DNA from: Amphimedon queenslandica
Taxonomy: Eukaryota; Porifera; Demospongiae; Haplosclerida; Niphatidae
DNA: 64,000 nucleotides
Assembly: GCF_000090795.2 (NCBI RefSeq)
Contig: NW_003546283.1
Location: 6,360 to 70,359, forward strand
Reading direction: 5' to 3'
Shown: positions 23,209-35,900 of the stretch, piece by piece
Numbering within the stretch: the first letter of the stretch is position 1
Layout: each line of letters begins with the position of its first letter
Made by a program: the position numbers and the translations under genes
Notes under the pieces: generated by a model
Told to the model about the DNA's origin: nothing
The model's database searches: none
What the model saw: only the letters and a program-made list of their open reading frames with translations

Positions 23209-26200
23209 TTATTTATCTTTAAAAATATCAGAATACAATTCCTTCATGTCATCAAAAGATTTCTTGATCCCTTCCCCAAATTGAAACGAATTAGTAGTCG
23301 GACAAGAATTCTTGCAATGAACAGAGAAGAAGACTAGAGGGAGGAGCAGGAGGAGATTTAAGATAGATGGACATTATGTACCTTCACTTTCTCCATAAGT
23401 CAAATATGAAACTCCATATCCATCGTCAGTGATGGTACCAAACCCGCCCACGCAAACACTTCTGACTGCCTTCCAGTTTTCCTTCACTATTTGAACAGGA
23501 GTTTGAGAAGTAGACAGCTTAAAGGTCATCTGAAAAGCCTGAGGGTAGCATTTTAAAAAGAAATAACAAAAATCAAATAGTCTATGAATTCATGGTTATA
23601 TTTCTAAGCTGCATACACAACTAATGGTGGCCATTATGAGATAATAATGATACATTAAGTACTTCATCATGAATGTCTCTATGTGGCTNNNNNNNNNNNN
23701 NNNNNNNNNNNNNNNNNNNNNNNNNTATACTGCTCCTGATACCTAGAGAAGTAGAAAGAGAGAGAGGGAGGGAATTAAACATGCTTGGTATGTGTGATTA
23801 TATGTCTCGTACTTTATAGCTTCTTTAAGCAGTGCTTTCTTCTTCTCTACACTGACCTGAGGGTCGTCCATACTCTACATAAGAACACTTTATACACAAG
23901 ATAATCCCTCCTCTTCATCAAACCTCAACAAAAGCTTTAGACTGCATTGATACAGGACGTATGGTCTCAGTCCTTCCTTTATAATAAAGTCTGCAGACAC
24001 ACACACACACACACAATAACATGCACACATCAGTGAGGAGTGTGTGTGGGTAGTGGGTACCTTGTAGTGGCTGATTCATATGTTAGCACCAGTTTATGAT
24101 AGATCCTGTAATAGGTTAACTGTAGAGCCATTTGGAACCAACCATCAGGACTAAGACGACACTTTTTAGGAACATCTTTACCATAGGCTGGACTAATTAT
24201 ATGTAAGTCAGAATCAGAGACCTACAAATTAAATTTGACAATAAAAATAAACAATTTTCAAAATATTGTAGCTCCGACTTACCATGTTTCTCAAATTCTC
24301 TTTTGCTTTGGCTAGTTCATCTTTCAAATCATCAACATTCCATTTCAACCTACAATGAAAGAATAAGGAAAGTTGCAGCATATATAGGTACATAAACAGG
24401 TGTACGTGAGTTATAAAAAATATAAGAGTTTAGAAGATAATAGCTAACTCTTTTGGTTGTAAATTCTTTGGGTAGTCCTCCAAATTAAACCCATGTTCGA
24501 CAATATGACCTTCATCATCGTATTCTTCACGTTGCAGCATGTACTCCCAAGTTTGTGAGCATATCTGAAAATAAAAACATTAAAACGAATGAACTAAACA
24601 CACATAAAAGCATCATCATCATGATTATTATTCCCAAAATTCCTTAACAGTTGACATAAAACTGACAATAACAATAACAATGTAGTAAAAGGTCAGACAT
24701 TATCGTAAAACTGAACACAAACATTTCGTGTCATTTCCTGATTTATAAAGGTGATCATAAACCACTTACTGTAGCATCAAGGTGAGAGTGTTCAGCATTA
24801 GAAGCAGTGAGTCCATTAGGATAAACTGGTACACAGACACTTTTATCAAACCACCTGTTGTACAAGTTCCCATGGAATATGTCCCTACCTCTAGCAGTCA
24901 GATCCTAAGTACAGAATAACTCCATGAAAATATTGCAGTACTTCTACATCATTCTTTATATTATAATTCTATAGTGTCTTCTGATCTCTCACTTCAACAG
25001 GAGGAGATTCTGTTTCAAGAGATACAAAGTTGAATCCAGTACTAATTGCATCCAGTGTCTCTTTATTGGTTGGATCCTTTATTAGCCTTTCTCTTATCTC
25101 GGCCCATTCCTCTCTTGGTAATGCAGTGAATGCTGCAACACCAGTTTCATCATCCTCATCTACATAAACAAATAATGTGTGCCACCCTCTCTCTCTCTGC
25201 TACATCTCTCTTCACTTACCACCAGCCATTTCCATTACTCTCTCTAGCTGCTTCTTTAGCAAGCTAGGAGGAAAGATACGATTGTCTTTAGTCAGCACTT
25301 GAATGCTGTACATCTTCCCTCGTCTAGAGAAAGAGAGAGGGAGAGAGAGAGAGAGGGAGGGAGAGAGAGAGAGAAAGAGAGATTCATTACTACAGAAACA
25401 ATGATATTATGTCAACAGAAGACACAAAACATTACTTATGAATTATAAACATAAACAAAATCATAGACAATAATAATTAAAGGTCAAGGTCATAGCATAC
25501 CCTCAAGCAGAAGAGTGCTAAGCAGATACAATTAATGCTTTGTATAAGGAGGTACATCTACTTAAAGCATGTGTCTAGCACATCTCTGCTTGTCTGTCAT
25601 GCAATTTAAAGGATAAAAAGAGTATCTTAATGTATTGCAAGAAATAAATTCCATACAATCTTTAATATCATTACCTTATCACGACACTATGTGTCACAGT
25701 CTTGAAATCGGCGAATTCAAAAGTGTCAACTTCTCGTCCTGGGATCCTGCAAGAGGCACAGTTGAACTTCATTGAATGCATGCAAAATGGAACAAGGTTC
25801 AAAGCCATCATGTTTGGTATTCTACCAGCATCATATTCTGTAGCAAACCTAAAGAATATAGAAAAAAAGAAGTGGGAGAGAAAGAGAGAGAGAGAGAGGG
25901 TGAAGAGATACATTGTGGTAACAATGTTTAGTATCTTTACTTTGTTCCAAGATGAATGAGCATTGCTGCCCTGTCCAGCTGGTGTGGGGTTGTTGGCCTT
26001 CTTGTGCCGAGAGAGAAATAATTAGAATTGACTAAAAGTATGAGAGGATGAAGCCATTGCTTGTGATTAATGTAATAATGGGATCACTTACAAGGTATTG
26101 GCGTTCTTTGTCTTAAGTAAATGTACTCGTCCCACCAGTCACTTATCCAGTTTCTGTTGGTCCAAGATCTAAATAATAAATAATAATAATAATAATCCAC

Positions 26201-27237
26201 TATTAGCTAAGTTGATGCATTGTAGGTTATTTTGTAGCAGTGTCAATGAGCAATGGCAGGTATTTATTGGCGGTTTTTGGAGTCCTGAAACAGCTGCTAT
26301 ACTGTATACATTGTACATGCAGGAATTTCATAGGCATACACGCAGAGTTCTTTCCACTAACTTTATCGTAAGATATTTCTGTAAGGTCTTTCCCTCTTTC
26401 TTTTGAAAATCATTCACAATCTGTCAATAAGAATATAATTATTCATAATGATCATATTCATTCCATCTCTTCATTGTGTACATAACAATGAAGAGATGAT
26501 GGTTGACCTGTTCTGTTCTCTTGTACTCTTCATCAGAGAGGATTGGCTTTACACTCCTCAAGTACCTGCATAACCACAATGAATAGCTAAGGTAACGTAA
26601 TAGTATTGAATGACATTGACCCCAACTCTAATCACCCTCTGAAAATGATGTTTTAGCAGCAGGAAAGAAGCATTTCATCGCTATGCAAGGTATGCACAGA
26701 GTAATGGGGAGGGCTTGCAAATGAACAATAAAGCTACAACTTGGTTGTATTTAGCTCACTTTTGGCATGTTTTCTTTAATGAGGGGACAGGGAGAGAAGG
26801 AAGGAAGATCTGATAGTATCCACTGCCTCGATTTTTCTTTCCAAGAAGTACAACAATCATAAAATACCATATCTTTCAAATTTTATACGAAAATGCACCA
26901 CTGACAAGCATTTTATGAAACTGACCTTGTTGAGAGGATTCTTTGGATTCAGAAACCACCCGTTGTACTGGAGGAGACCACGGACTACATAAATGCGAAG
27001 ACAAGACCAAAGGAGAACAGCAAGGCCACAAGCAAAGAGCCCTACAAGCAGGACGGCCGGGCCGAGCAACAAGCTAGCGGCTTCAAAAGGATTCACAAGA
27101 AACTCGCCAAATACTCCATCAACTGATGCATAGAGAGTGAAGAGACAGCTTAACAGCAACACTCCTAGTGCAGCACAAAAGAAAACTCGCCTTCTGTCCT
27201 GAAGGACGAGATCTACAGCACTTCTGATTGGGACCAT
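23209..27237 (-). CDS. CPT1: Carnitine O-palmitoyltransferase 1-like, copy B
   Basis: Tandem paralogue of copy A. It begins [17 protein letters not shown], leaving only about 17 residues before the first of two membrane segments, then [17 protein letters not shown]. Downstream are [23 protein letters not shown], the active-site block [10 protein letters not shown] (His codon 24788-24790) and the same acyltransferase C-terminal blocks, ending [17 protein letters not shown] 37-N assembly gap (23689-23725) removes the region expected to hold [12 protein letters not shown]; the exon resumes as HRDIHDE before a normal donor, so the gene is probably intact. The short N terminus suggests that malonyl-CoA control, which in mammalian CPT1 uses the N-terminal cytosolic segment, may differ from copy A. 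Confidence 0.9.
23689..23725. other. Assembly gap (37 N)
   Basis: Run of N inside an exon of CPT1 copy B. The bases right after it match copy A from 19956 on, so the two paralogues probably caused the assembly break. Confidence 0.99.
23931..24174. repeat. Tract near-identical to CPT1 copy A
   Basis: Partner of 20166-20405. The only sizeable differences are a longer CA run and a short insertion in the intron. Confidence 0.75.
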
Positions 27238-27337
27238 CTTTGTTTTGCAAATTAGTTTAGCTTCCGGAAATGGGCGTGGCTGATAAAAGTATTTATAATA
27301 TCAACTATAAAAGTCATTAGCTCGGTCATTAGTCTTC

Positions 27338-29975
27338 TTAATCTTCTGTTTTCTTTTGCTTTTAAAATAACAATGCAAATTAAAATATTTTGAAACTGAA
27401 AGTAACTCACAATTTTGAGTAAATCAACTAGCTTGTGAATATCTTCACCAGTTGCTAAGTCAACAGCATCCTTTGAAATATAAAACACAAAAAAATTAAA
27501 AAAACATTTGAAATTATTCTTTCACAACTTTTGGAAGTCTTGAGGCTACAGACTGTGAGGGCTGGATCCCAGAGGAGGGGTCAACCAGTCTTAGTTCAGG
27601 TAGGACAGGAGCTACTCTATTGAGCTCATCCCAAGAAAATAGCAAAGGATTGGTCACTGCTTTATCAAAAGGATTGAAGTCAAGCAAAAGAACAGAACCC
27701 TGGAATGCCACAAAGAGATTTAACAGGAATGATTTAAAGTCTACATATTACACTCACTTTGCATGGCCTGTACACATCCATCACAACTAAATAATAAGAA
27801 TTAATACAACATTATGAAACACATTACCCCTCCTCTATTCACAGAATACCCCCTCATGCAACCATGAACATGAACATCTGCATTTTGTTGATGGAGTAAA
27901 TACACTTACAATTACGAAGAGGAAATTTATTTGAAATATGATTGTCCTCAAAGAAGCAGCTGATGTCAGTCATGATAGACTCAATGCTGTCCAGCAAATG
28001 TTTGTAGCAATTTGAAATCTGTCTTTGACTAACTCCTATTGGATCAGTATAAAATCAAACAGAATCATATCAGCACGCCCTTCAATGCACAATCATCTCA
28101 AATCATCTCAATGTTAAATCAAATCACCATGATACCTATTAGTCTCTTGTCTTTTATGAAGCAACGAAATTCTCCCGAAGGATGAACATTGATCCATTTC
28201 CTCAAACAAAGCTACACAGAATATCATAATATTATAATGAATGTGTAGTAAATAATGTACTACATATCCATTTGTCAGCCAGCAAAAGCTACTACTATAC
28301 AACTCACTGTGAAAGCTGAATCCTGTCCACTTTTATCTCTAAAAATAAGATGGTTAACGGTCAAAAATTGACAAGCCTTGGGCCAGTGTGATCACATAAA
28401 TTATACATGTGCAAATATTTTGATAATAATGAGATGCATTGTGCTGTAATAATCATGGTATAACCTCACATTAGTGATGCAATAGTGTCTGATATGATGT
28501 CAGAGCTCTTTAATAAGAGAACCACTTCAGCAGGAACTGTGCATCTTAATGTGTTGTCACAATTTATCCAAGCAGCATCCTTTAAAAAAGAGAGAGAGGG
28601 AGAGAGAAGGATAATATTCTAATTACTTTTGGGGAAGACCAGTTTAGTTTTGGAAAGACAGATCCACCAAGTTCTTGTATGCTCTCAAAAATTGTCTTCA
28701 CTAACTGAGGGAAAGATGGCCTCTATATAAAAACATAGGGGAACATAATGAAGCAATAGATTTAATGCATCATACCATAGCATCACTACTACCTTCATCA
28801 TCCCAATCTGAGCCATCCTATTATAAAAATAAATAAAAATAAAAATAATAATGATAATAATAATAATAATAATAGTCAAATAGGGTACCTCATCACTGTT
28901 ACTGTCACACCTCCCTTCAGTAGCATGAGCAGGTAACTCACAGCTATAATAAGTATCATTGTTATGTGAGGGTAATGGATACTCTTACCCTTTGGGTAAT
29001 ACAATACCATCTGATTGCAAGTACTGGATGAAGTCCATTGATAAATGGATCAGCTTACTATGAAATAATATACAATATCCTTATGTTATATATATGATTA
29101 TCACTAAAATTTTTGAGTTATGGCCATTTCAAAAAACAAACCAATTTTTAAAAAATTCCCTGTACTATAGCCCATGGTTTTTTCAAAAAAATGGATACAA
29201 AATCACCCCCAAATTTTATTACATTTTCTGATACATATTGATGTCCTTATGCTGAATTTTGAAAAATACCCAAGGCTATAGTCCATGGTTTTTTCCAAAA
29301 AATGGCTCAAAAATCACCCCAAATTTTTATTACATTTTCTGATATATATTGATGCCCTTATGCTGTGTAGAAAGTTTGAGCTAATTCCGACTTCAATTTT
29401 TAAAGTTACGGCCATTTTAAGAAAATGCCAAAATTTTGAAAAATACCCAAGGCTATAGTCCATGGTTTTTTCCAAAAAATGGCTCAAAAATCACCCCAAA
29501 TTTTTATTACATTTTCTGATACATATTGATGTCCTTATGCTGTGTAGAAAGTTTGAGCTGATTCCGACTTCAATTTTTCGAGTTACGGCCATTTTAAGAA
29601 AATGCCAAAATTTTGAAAAATACCCAAGGCTATAGTCCATGGTTTTTTCCAAAAAATGGCTCAAAAATCACCCCAAATTTTTATTACATTTTCTGATACA
29701 TATTGATGTCTTTATGCTGTATGGAAAGTTTGAGCTGATTCCGACTTCAATTTTTCGAGTTACGGCCATTTTAAGAAAATGCCAAAAATCTGAAAAATAC
29801 CCAAGGCTATAGTCCATGGTTTTTTCTAAATTTTCTCACGTTTCTATAGTAACTTCCTTAAATTTAGAGTACCAAGATGGAAGAGAACATACATCAGTGG
29901 ATACCTGCAGAAATCAATATAGAATATAATCTTAAACCAGTTTAATACCTTTGACTCTTCCTCCATTTTGTCCAT
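27338..29975 (-). CDS. CDC123: CDC123 / D123 cell-cycle protein
   Basis: Starts MDKMEEESK (29949-29975), followed by exon 29840-29904 encoding [12 protein letters not shown], the counterpart of the family's SAWYPFFRGVTIK. Further exons give [22 protein letters not shown], an acidic stretch, [54 protein letters not shown], then SRLPK spliced to [20 protein letters not shown] and a last exon QKKTED with TAA at 27338-27340. CDC123 is an ATP-grasp-like chaperone that promotes assembly of translation factor eIF2; DFNPF is part of its active-site region. Intron 2 holds a 178-bp array. The gene ends 100 bp upstream of the CPT1 copy B start, same strand. Confidence 0.95.
29083..29830 (+). repeat. ~178-bp tandem array in CDC123 intron 2
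   Basis: About four units, antisense to the host gene, running almost to the splice donor at 29839. Units here are more alike than those in NOC4L, suggesting recent amplification. Confidence 0.9.
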
Positions 29976-30033
29976 GTGGTAGCACGTGGTTTCCGTACTT
30001 GTCAGTATAACTCCGGATTTCAAAGAGGTCAAA
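29976..30033. promoter_or_regulatory. 58-bp shared divergent promoter, CDC123 / VEZT
   Basis: Only 58 bp lie between the two start codons. Transcripts must either overlap or have extremely short 5' UTRs. Confidence 0.6.
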
Positions 30034-31603
30034 ATGGCCGACGAAGGAATGGAAGCTTACTTCGAGGTATTATCTCTCCTCCTGGTTGCATTTATGCTCC
30101 TTTCTCTTGCACATTAGACCTCTTCTAATGCTGAAGCTCTCAGACGAGCAGGAGCTGGAGAAGATCACATAGTAACGGCCCAAGAAATGAAAAACTCTTC
30201 ACTTACTGAGTTAACCCACTCTTCTCCACACCTTTTCTCCCATCCACCAATGAAATCTAATGCAACTAGCACTCCATTAAATAAACAAGAAGTAAAGTAT
30301 CAAGAATATACTCTGCATATCTGAGATATATTTCTTTCAGGCGGTCCATATTAGAATACTTGTTGAAGAAATAATGAAGTCAGCTCTTTTAACTGAAGAT
30401 GATTGTGTCCTGCTGGAATCAGTACTGAAGATTGAAGGAATGAGTGATCCTACTGAGAAAAGAATTAATTAGTAAGGAAATGGCTGAAGGTTACTAATTT
30501 AATGAACATCAAATTATAATGGTAAATGTATTTTATTTTTTAATTTTCTCTAGTTTGTTTAATAACTGGTGGTATATTTACATCTCTTCGCTTGTAATGG
30601 TGTTATCTATGTTCTTTTCTTATTCCGCTTGTCTCCTCGTGTTTATCTTCACGGTAACAGGATTTACTTTATTTAAAGTAGGTCACATGATTATCACATG
30701 ATTATATGTCACATGACTAGGCGAGAGAGACTAGGAGTGAGGGTAGGATGAGGAAGGAGAGAGAAGGAATAAAGAATTACCTGATAAAAATGGAGTCACT
30801 GCTCAATTTAATAATGAAATCACTGAATACAATTAGAGAGAGAGAGCTGGTGTATCACGGATTCCTGAGGTTAGAAAAATAATTAAAAATAAATTTAAAT
30901 GTGAATTGTAAATTTTAATCTCACCTGTACATGTACACATACGTACATTTAGACCAGTGAGAGGTTTATCGGCAAGCCACATTGAGTCACAGCTGGCTAA
31001 TGGCAACAGCAACAGCTTCCAGTGTCACTCATTGAGAGAGAGGCTTCACCAGGTGTGCAGCAAAGGGAAGGAGATGATGGGTAGTGTCACTGTTAGTCTC
31101 ATTAATGGATACCCATTGAACACTGAACTGGACAATAAAGACACTTATCTGTTGTACAGGGAGTTACCGGCCGTACAAGATGAACATGTACTGTCGCTAG
31201 AGGCTCTGAAAGTGAGTTATAGAGGAGGAGAAATTAACAGTTACAATCAATTGTAAGATGAGTAATGATGATGATTACACTTTTAGGATGCTGCTAGCCT
31301 CATGGCTATAGTCAATTCTGAAATGTTGCGTCGATTGTGTTTAGTTTTAGGACGTCATTTGATCACTGAGCAATCTGTCCTTGATAAAAGTAAGTAAATC
31401 ATTTTGTCATATAGTAACTTGTCTTTATACCTCTCTCTCCTCTTCCGTTAGCTGATAAAAGACTCTCTCTTTCAACTGCTTTTCAATTTCTTAAACCTCT
31501 TTATGAACATGTGGATGAAGCGTTGACTCAAATCCAATGGTCACTGGATTATCAGAATCACAAATACACAACTAAAGGTTACACAAAAATTAGAAAAAAT
31601 TGC

Positions 31604-31655
<52 letters not shown>

Positions 31656-32786
31656 TGTAGATGGTTCTACTGACAATAGCCCAGCTACTAATGGCAGCAA
31701 GAAGGCGGGGTTTAAAGGGGCAGGAGACAAACCTTTGTCATCAATTGAGGCGGAACTACATGCAGCTGACCTCCACGTACACACTACACTGATCAAGTAA
31801 ATGAAATACATTATAAATATGTTTTAAAGTATATTCTATTTAATTAATTCACTTATATCACTGTACAGACTGCGTGAACTGAGTGATGACAGCTCAGGGG
31901 AAGTTTGGGAAGAAGGTACATTTGCACTTTAAGCAATGACATGTAACTTGTTCTCTGTAGAAATAAGATCAATTTTGAGTAACATAACCTCAGCTGAGCA
32001 TCACCTCCAACAAGTTCTGAGTGAATTGTCTCAACCAGCCCCTCCTCCTTCTCCTCCCCTTGCCACATCAACACCAAGTAAGTGTAACAAGTGTAAGTTG
32101 TGACTGTTTTGTGTAGATTTTGTCAACATTGAAGATAATAATGAAGAAACTGAAGTACCATGCAATACACAAGAGACAGCAAATGATGATGATGAAGAGA
32201 TGGTAAGATAATGACAGCTGCTCCTCATTTCAAATATAATGTTAGATATATGAAGCGTATGTGAGTGGTTTAGATCAGATCTCACAGTTGGAGGAGCAGG
32301 AGATAGTCAGCAATGAAGTAATGGAGGCTCTTCTTTTCATTAGCTATTATTCTATTTTACACACATGGACTGTATTAGGAATGGAGGAAAACCTCACTGA
32401 ATATACTCCATGAGTTAAAGTCAGTTCTTTCTGTTAGAAAGGCCATGAAAGAAAAGAAGAGAAGGAAGAAGGATGCTGTAGAAGAAACCCCTTTACCAAA
32501 AGAGAATGCCCAGGATCAAAGTGACAGTGTAGAACATAATAACACTCAAACAAATAATTCAAATGAAGCTGGCAGTAGCAGCAGCTGTCTGCAAAATTCT
32601 CCAGAAAAGTCAAAAGATATTCACAGTGATGATGAAGGAAGGATTGCTACTGGAGCTGTGGTGGATGGATCTGGTGATCAACTCCTGCAGCTGCAGCTAA
32701 TGGCAAGAGCAGCTGCTGCTTCAAAGAGAAGACAACAAAATGAAGAAATATTTGAATTGAGTGACAATGATGATGAAAATGACTAG
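30034..32786 (+). CDS. VEZT: Vezatin
   Basis: Starts MADEGMEAYFE. An early exon gives HIRILVEEIMKSALLTEDDCVLLESVL; the next has a hydrophobic membrane segment (30560-30680, YISSLVMVLSMFFSYSACLL). The exon at about 30720-30870 encodes NYLIKMESLLNLIMKSLNTI. Then follow YPLNTELDNKDTYLL, SLEALKDAASLMAIVNSEMLRRLCLVLG, EAYVSGLD and LHELKSVLSVRKAMKEKKRRKK, each with a counterpart in order in human vezatin, and an acidic C terminus after QLMARAAAASKRR. Vezatin is a membrane protein of adherens junctions that links the cadherin-catenin complex to myosin VIIA. Its presence in so early an animal lineage is of interest. An (ATT)n run at 31603-31652 serves as the tract before one acceptor. Confidence 0.88.
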
Positions 32787-32968
32787 GATTCAAGAAGTAA
32801 ACTTTTTTGATTATTAATTTTTAAATCACTGCAAATCTTATCACTAAATCAGACTCTTAAATTATGTAAACTACTCTTCGTTAATCAAATGGTATCATAA
32901 AATTATCAATAACAAATCGCAGCACAAAACTATAACTAAGAGGCCAGTACATTGCATGGCGCAATAGT

Positions 32969-35900
32969 TCAGTTAATGGCAGCTGCAACCAGTTCACAAG
33001 TGTTGAGGTCTTTACTACGAACTGTCATCTTCATAGTGACCTGTCCTGTCTGAGCTAGTCTTGCTCTTACAAGAACCTCATGGCCTCCTCTAAAGACACC
33101 AGCCAGCAACAAGGTATGGGAGGTCCTATTGTGATCAACTTGGTCTGATCTCTCACACGACTGCATGCCAAGGAAACCAGTGATCTGCTTGACAGCATCT
33201 GAGGAAGACAAGTAGATTTGTGATATAGTATACATGTACAATAAATGCTGCAATAGTCTTAAGTCATTTTATTGCAGCAAATATTTCATCTAATAGTTTT
33301 ATGATTAATGCTCTAGTTTCATTGCAAATTTGCAATACCTGAAATGTCCTTCATGCTGCTCAAGGCGTACGTCCCTTCGGTTTGATTCTCTTCTCCGATC
33401 TCCTCCCAAGAGGCAGCAAAGTTTGGCTTCACAATTCGCTGCATGTGATCAGACAAGAGAATATCAACATTCTCCAACTGAAGGGGAAAAGGAAAAGAAA
33501 GAGGGGAAGGAAAAAAGAGGGTGATCAATCTAAAAACAGAAACCCAATGACTATCAAATATTGCAGTATTAGTACTATATCTATTATTTCCACCAGTGGG
33601 TAGAGCAATGCACAGCTAATGGATCAGCATTAGCTCTTAAGTCACCACTTTATTGAGTAGAAGAGAGATAAAACCCTCTTTCTATAGCGAGGGTACAAAT
33701 TGAAACTTGTCAACTTAAAATAATAACAAGCACAGAGTGTTGCCTCGCAGTATACTAGAGTGCACTAGAGTATACTAGAGTGTACAAGGTGACGTACCAC
33801 ATATTCATCATCGTATCCCTGATCATCATCAGGCTCCCCCGTGTTTGGGTCACAGTCTTTAACAATAAACTTTAACGTATTCAGGAATGTACCAGAAACT
33901 AGAACAAACACAGTATAAATTCTAAACATACACTCCTATTCAATGCCCACCAATGGTATTATCTTCAATCCCTACTAGTGTATATGCTGTCTTTGGTTGT
34001 CCGTAAGGTAAGGAAGCTATTGGTATGTAAGAGATGATGGAGAAACCTTCGGTCTCCTCCATTTCAACACGGACATTCTCCAGCAGCTGATCATTGAGCG
34101 TATTAGTGACATCAAACTGGAAATAAAAGAAAATGACATGTAAAGGATACTGTATGACACTAGTACGTGTACATGAGTGGGTGCGTTCCTTACCTGAAAC
34201 ACAAGGTGATTGAGGTAAGTGTGTTTGACACACCTCACCACATACTCGGTCTCAGACTCCGTTAGTTCAACGGGAGAGTCCGATGATTTGAACAATGGAC
34301 CAAGCTTTGAAAACTGTGGTATGGCAGACAATTGCTCTGAGAGAAGAGAGAGAGAGAGAGAGGGAAGAGGAGGAAGATGTACATACAATGTACAGTTAAT
34401 GAAAGGGCTAGGTTCTTACCAACAAAGATGTCGTGTTTAGAAGCAACAGGGGCGGACTTAATAACTGAACCACCTGTAGTAACCTCACCAATAGCTATTA
34501 ATTAATAATAATAATAATAATAATAATAACAATAATAATAATAATAATAATATTAATAATAATTATACATGTAAGTTAATTACTACATTGTATTGTACGT
34601 ACATTTTGGTGTTTCATTGTAAGGTGTTGTCTCAATAGGGACAGTCTTGATATCAAAAGGATCATCATTAGGCTGACTGCAATAAGCTAGTAATGCTCTC
34701 TCTAGGCCAACCACTGACACACTTATAGCTGTAGGAGAGAGAGAGAGAAGAAGGAATAAATCAAACAACAACCAAGTCTAAAATAATGTACTGTGTTCAT
34801 TACATGTCCCTGTCGTCCGACCCAAATCAATAATTTATTGAATATTAATTTGGCGAGTGGAGATGGGTTGATATAGCGGGCATTAATTAGAACAGAGAGC
34901 TTGTTCACTTAATTAGAAACAAGTCTGGAGGCAACCCGCAATTAACTACATCTCTCTCCTCTCTCAATTTCTTACGATTGAGTATAAAAGCTGACGAAAG
35001 TGACTTCTGCTTTTGTTTAAGTACCTCCATGTAAAGCAGAGCACGATCACGGACCTCGTCATCGTTGTCAAGGAGACACCTGTGGATGAAAGTAGGCATG
35101 TCAAGTAGGAGGGGCCAAAAAAGGACTGACCTTTCCAAAAGGACAAGGATACTTTCAAGCAAATCTTCACAGGAGGCGCCAAACTTTGCTAGTGACGTCA
35201 CAGCAGCTGAAAGAACAGGAATATTAATTATTTGTATTTTAAAGTATATGTATATACATTACATGTCCCTGTCGTCCGACCCAAATTAATAATTTATTAA
35301 ATATTAATTTGGCGAGTGGAGATGGGTTGATATAGCGGGCATTAATTAGAACAAAGACCTTGTTCACTTAATTAGAAACAAGTCTGGAGGCAACCCGCAA
35401 TTAACCACACCTTCAAAAACTCACCAGCTCTAACAGTCGCAGCCTCGAGCAAGACTCTATTGTAAATGAACCTAATGTACTTGTAAGGTTTCTGGGTCCG
35501 AGGCCCCTCCCTCCCCAAGAGGTGGAGTATTCGAGTGGCCAGTTCAATGTGTTCACAGTCTTCAATAAACTCACAAAGATGGGACAATCCTATAGTCATG
35601 TGCAGAGAGAGAAGATGCATACAATATTGGACATGATGTTGATTTGACAAAGATTCTTACCGACATCTTTGATTTCAGAGTTCTCTTCAATGATGGCTAT
35701 GATGGTGTTCACAATGGCCTTCTTGTAGTCAAAGCCGCCCTGAGGAAAAGAGGAGGAGAAGGAAAAGATGTCAAACAATCTATAAAAATCAGCACAGAAA
35801 CTATTTATAAATGGAGATTTCTCTCCTTTTCATTTATGGCAAAATGTGGCCAAAAGTCCATGCAGTATAATAAATGGTACATTCTGAGGAGGTTGTCCCA

